NCBI RefSeq assembly: GCF_900078705.1
Contig: NZ_FKIF01000006.1
Span: 930,001-994,000, forward strand
Length of the DNA: 64,000 nt
From: Bordetella ansorpii
Lineage (GTDB): Bacteria > Pseudomonadota > Gammaproteobacteria > Burkholderiales > Burkholderiaceae_B
Direction: 5' to 3'
In this document: positions 61,438-64,000 of the stretch, piece after piece
Position numbering within the stretch: position 1 is the stretch's first letter
Layout: each line of letters opens with the position of its first letter
Program-made: the position numbers and the translations under genes
Notes under the pieces: generated by a model
Databases searched by the model: none
The model's input: only the letters and a program-made list of their open reading frames with translations
What the model was told of the DNA's origin: nothing

Positions 61438-62403
61438 ATGATCCTGCTGCCCCGTTCCTTCGCGCTGCTGGCGACCCTGATGCTCGCCATTGTCATGGCG
61501 GGATGTTCGTCCACCGGCGAACGGCGCAGCGCGGGGGGCGGCGGCTACTACAAGGACGACGGCCCCGGCAGCAACCCGCCGTCCAACCTCGACGCCATTC
61601 CCGACGCCGTGCCGCGCATCGAACCGCTGGCCAGCGGCGCCAACCGCCCCTACGTGGTGTTCGGCAAACGCTACGTGCCGGACCTGGACGACGACGTGCA
61701 CCACCAGGAAGGCATCGCCTCCTGGTACGGCAAGAAATTCCACGGCAACTCGACGTCCAACGGCGAAAAGTACGACATGTACGCGATGACGGCCGCGCAT
61801 CCCACCTTTCCCATCCCCAGCTACGCGCGCGTCACCAGCAAGGTCAATGGCCGCACCGTCATCGTGCGCGTCAACGACCGCGGGCCTTTCCACAGCGACC
61901 GCATCATGGATCTGTCCTATGTGGCCGCCTACAAGCTGGGCCTGATCGGGCCGGGCAGCGGTCCGGTCACGGTCGAACGCATCCTGCCCGAAGAGATCAA
62001 TTCCATGATCGCCCGCAACGGCTCGGGCGGCGCCGGCAACGAACCCGTCGCCACGCCCATCGCCGAAGCCAGCAGCTCGCAGGCGGCGGTGCTGCCCGTG
62101 GCGGCAAGCCTGCCGGTCACTGCGCCTGCGCGGCCGTTACCGCAGGCGGCGCCCGCGGTAACGGCCGCGGCGGGCGGGTTCTATCTGCAGTTGGGCGCCT
62201 TTGGCCAGCAGGCCAATGCGCAATCGTTGGTCAACCGCATCAACACGCAGCTCGACGCGGGTACGCCGCCCGCCGTCATCGTGCAGACCAACCAGCTATA
62301 CCGCGTGAAGATCGGCCCTTATCCCAACCGCGAAGCCGCGCTGGGCGCGGTACAGCAGGTATCTTCGCGCACCGGCATCCTGCCCACGCTGGCTGCGCAA
62401 TAA
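61438..62403 (+). CDS. rlpA: RlpA-type septal lipoprotein with SPOR domain
   Basis: The 321-residue protein has a lipoprotein signal (LLATLMLAIVMAGCSS), the DPBB_1 double-psi beta barrel of RlpA with EGIASWYGKKFHGNSTSNGE and MTAAHPTFPIPSYARVTSK, then NDRGPFHSDRIMDLSYVAAYKLGL, an Ala/Pro linker, and a C-terminal SPOR domain (GFYLQLGAFGQQANAQSLVN, YRVKIGPYPNREAA). Such proteins bind denuded peptidoglycan at the septum and are lytic transglycosylases in Pseudomonas. It follows rapZ by 10 bases and may be translated with it. Confidence 0.93.
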   Translation: MILLPRSFALLATLMLAIVMAGCSSTGERRSAGGGGYYKDDGPGSNPPSNLDAIPDAVPRIEPLASGANRPYVVFGKRYVPDLDDDVHHQEGIASWYGKKFHGNSTSNGEKYDMYAMTAAHPTFPIPSYARVTSKVNGRTVIVRVNDRGPFHSDRIMDLSYVAAYKLGLIGPGSGPVTVERILPEEINSMIARNGSGGAGNEPVATPIAEASSSQAAVLPVAASLPVTAPARPLPQAAPAVTAAAGGFYLQLGAFGQQANAQSLVNRINTQLDAGTPPAVIVQTNQLYRVKIGPYPNREAALGAVQQVSSRTGILPTLAAQ

Positions 62404-62479
62404 AGACGCCCCCAACCGAGCCTTCGGCTGGCGGTCCAGCTCGCGGTGCGCCGGCCGCTCGGATCCGCCAGGCAAGAAC

Positions 62480-63049
62480 CTACCAGGGCAGTTCGGCCTG
62501 CGCGTTCGATGTGCGGCGCGTGCGGGCATCGGGCCCGACATAGCGGTGCCCCTCGTGCGCCAACAGTTCGCGCTTGCGCGCCAGGCCGCTGCTGAAGCCG
62601 GTGAGCGACGTGTCGTGGCCGATCACGCGATGGCACGGAATGAAGATCACCAGCGGATTGCGGCCCACGGCGCCGCCCATCGGCCGCACGGCCTTGGGCC
62701 TGCCGATGCGGCGCGCCAGGTCGCCGTAGCTGACCAGCTCGCCGAATTCGAGCTCGATGAGCGCACGCCACACCTGACGCTGGAAATCGGTGCCGATCGG
62801 GCGCATGGGCACGTCGAAACGCTGCCGCTGGCCCGCGAACCATTGCGCCAGTTCCTCTTCGGCCTGGCGCAGCACCGGCGCAGTTTCGCACTGCCAGTGC
62901 GCAGGCGCGGGCTCGTCGTCGCGGGCCAGGAAACTGGCTTCGCACAGGGCATCCTCTTTGCTGACCAGGCGCAGCGTGCCCAGCGGCGTGGCAATGTCCT
63001 GGTAGCGGTAGCGGCCCTGCACGTCGCCGGCGGCCTGCTTCTGCCTCAT
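62480..63049 (-). CDS. ogt: Methylated-DNA-[protein]-cysteine S-methyltransferase
   Basis: The 189-residue protein has the methyl-acceptor Cys139 in the signature IPCHRVIG, with RQVWRALIELEFGELVSYGDLARRIG (helix-turn-helix) before it and GFSSGLARKRELLAHEG after. It repairs O6-methylguanine by taking the methyl group onto its Cys, once per molecule. The N-terminal domain is Ogt-like, and there is no Ada domain. The ATG overlaps the rsmI stop (ATGA at 63046-63049), so translation is coupled. Confidence 0.94.
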   Translation of the reverse strand: MRQKQAAGDVQGRYRYQDIATPLGTLRLVSKEDALCEASFLARDDEPAPAHWQCETAPVLRQAEEELAQWFAGQRQRFDVPMRPIGTDFQRQVWRALIELEFGELVSYGDLARRIGRPKAVRPMGGAVGRNPLVIFIPCHRVIGHDTSLTGFSSGLARKRELLAHEGHRYVGPDARTRRTSNAQAELPW

Positions 63050-63990
63050 GCCTGCTGCTCCTTGCGCGCCAGGGCACGGTTGTACAGCTTGTCGCGCGGC
63101 AGGCCGGTGACGCGCGCGGCCACGCGGGCGGCATCGCGCACCGACAGGCTTTCCAGCAAGGCGTCCAGCAGCGTGTCGGTCTGCGGGTCCATGTCGGCGG
63201 CTTCTTCGTCATCGACCGCCGTCACGACGGCCTCGTGGACGATCAGCACGAATTCGCCCTGGCCGCGATGGGAATCGGCGGCCAGCCATTCGGCGGCCTC
63301 GCCCAGCGGCACGGTCGCGATCTCTTCGAAGCGCTTGGTCAGTTCGCGCGCCACGGTCAGGCGGCGCGACGGCCCGCAGACTTCCAGCAGATCGGCCAGG
63401 GTGGCGGCCAGCCGGTGCGGCGACTCGAACATCAGCACCGGCGCGGGCAACGCGCACCAGCTGCGCAGCCAGCGTTGCCGCGCCGTGGCCTTGGGCGGCG
63501 CGAAACCGGCGAAGGCATAGGCAGGGTTTTCGTCGGAGGTGGCGCCGCTGCCCATCAGGGCGGCGATGACCGCGCTGGGACCCGGAATCGGCACCACGTT
63601 GTAGCCAGCCTCGCGCGCGGCGCGCACCACCCGCGCGCCGGGATCGCTGACGGCGGGCGCACCCGCATCGGACACCAGCGCCACGCGCTGGCCTTGCGCC
63701 AGGCGCTCGCAGATGGCTTGCGCGGCGGCGGCCTCGTTGTGGCGGTGGGCGGCCATCAGCGGCGTGGAAATGCCCCAGGCGTCCAGCAGGGTGCGGCTGG
63801 CGCGGGTGTCCTCGGCCGCGATCACGTCGGCGCGGGCCAGGGCCTGCCAGGCCCGCAGGCCCAGGTCGCCCAGATTGCCGATGGGCGTGGCCACCACGTA
63901 CAACGTGGCCTCGGGCCAGTGCTGGGCGGCGACGCGCTCGGCCACCCGGCGCCAGGCATCGCCCGCCACGGGTGAGACATCTTGATTCAT
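63046..63990 (-). CDS. rsmI: 16S rRNA (cytidine1402-2'-O)-methyltransferase
   Basis: The 314-residue protein has the tetrapyrrole-methylase-like fold of RsmI: ATLYVVATPIGNLGDL, EDTRASRTLLDAWGI, RVALVSDAGAPAVSDPGA, VPIPGPSAVIAALMGSG, FESPHRL and ARELTKRFEEI. It methylates the 2'-OH of C1402 in the ribosomal decoding centre with RsmH. The last 55 residues form an HTH-like C-terminal extension (LSVRDAARVAARVTGLPRDKLYN). The ATG at 63990 is 10 bases from the window edge; the next gene upstream is not seen. Confidence 0.95.
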   Translation of the reverse strand: MNQDVSPVAGDAWRRVAERVAAQHWPEATLYVVATPIGNLGDLGLRAWQALARADVIAAEDTRASRTLLDAWGISTPLMAAHRHNEAAAAQAICERLAQGQRVALVSDAGAPAVSDPGARVVRAAREAGYNVVPIPGPSAVIAALMGSGATSDENPAYAFAGFAPPKATARQRWLRSWCALPAPVLMFESPHRLAATLADLLEVCGPSRRLTVARELTKRFEEIATVPLGEAAEWLAADSHRGQGEFVLIVHEAVVTAVDDEEAADMDPQTDTLLDALLESLSVRDAARVAARVTGLPRDKLYNRALARKEQQA

Positions 63991-64000
63991 CGCAAAGCTT

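Overview
The window is high-GC chromosomal DNA of a beta-proteobacterium, most likely Alcaligenaceae (Achromobacter/Bordetella group). I infer this from three things: two tripartite-tricarboxylate (Bug/TctC) receptors, many LysR regulators, and the core gene order kdsD-kdsC-lptC-lptA-lptB-hpf-ptsN-hprK-rapZ. No rRNA gene, CRISPR array or intact insertion sequence is present.

Region A (1 to about 10.4 kb) is accessory DNA. It opens with the 5' end of a tyrosine integrase read leftwards, then the 3' part of a tRNA-Leu (an island attachment scar), three copies of a TGGGTACAC motif, a decayed second integrase, and a fragment of an IS3-family transposase. A CoA-ester catabolic operon follows: a thiolase-fold enzyme, its DUF35 partner, a crotonase, a double-length class III CoA-transferase, a PrpF-type isomerase and a periplasmic carboxylate receptor. 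A convergent IclR regulator comes next. The block ends with a winged-helix/nucleotidyltransferase gene overlapping a frameshifted HEPN gene (a toxin-antitoxin-like pair) and a second IS3 transposase fragment.

Region B (10.4 to 37.2 kb) is a mosaic of metabolic and regulatory genes, many arranged as a regulator divergent from its probable target: SDR+MFS exporter/LysR, SDR/AraC, azoreductase/LysR and Bug receptor/LysR. It also holds a large GGDEF-EAL protein, a TauE/SafE permease, an AllA-like protein, a GH3 beta-glucosidase lipoprotein, an MscS-type channel, a YidB-like protein, a PLP aminotransferase, an aldehyde dehydrogenase, a small iron-permease-like protein, and a ParD-like/methionine aminopeptidase pair with a probable operator. 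A racemase gene reduced by internal deletion lies at 13.8 kb.

Region C (37.3 to 54.2 kb) is core metabolism: a 1314-residue FAD/Fe-S dehydrogenase, a DedA-like membrane protein, ilvA, a LysR regulator, apt, the cytochrome bd genes with their ABC exporter (cydA-cydB-cydX-cydD-cydC), a GbsR-like regulator upstream of them, and purT.

Region D (54.3 to 64 kb) is the envelope and PTS-Ntr cluster. kdsD and kdsC make Kdo precursor and lptC, lptA and lptB transport LPS. Next come hpf, ptsN, hprK, rapZ, an RlpA-type lipoprotein and the rsmI-ogt pair. rpoN, which commonly lies between lptB and hpf, is absent from this locus.
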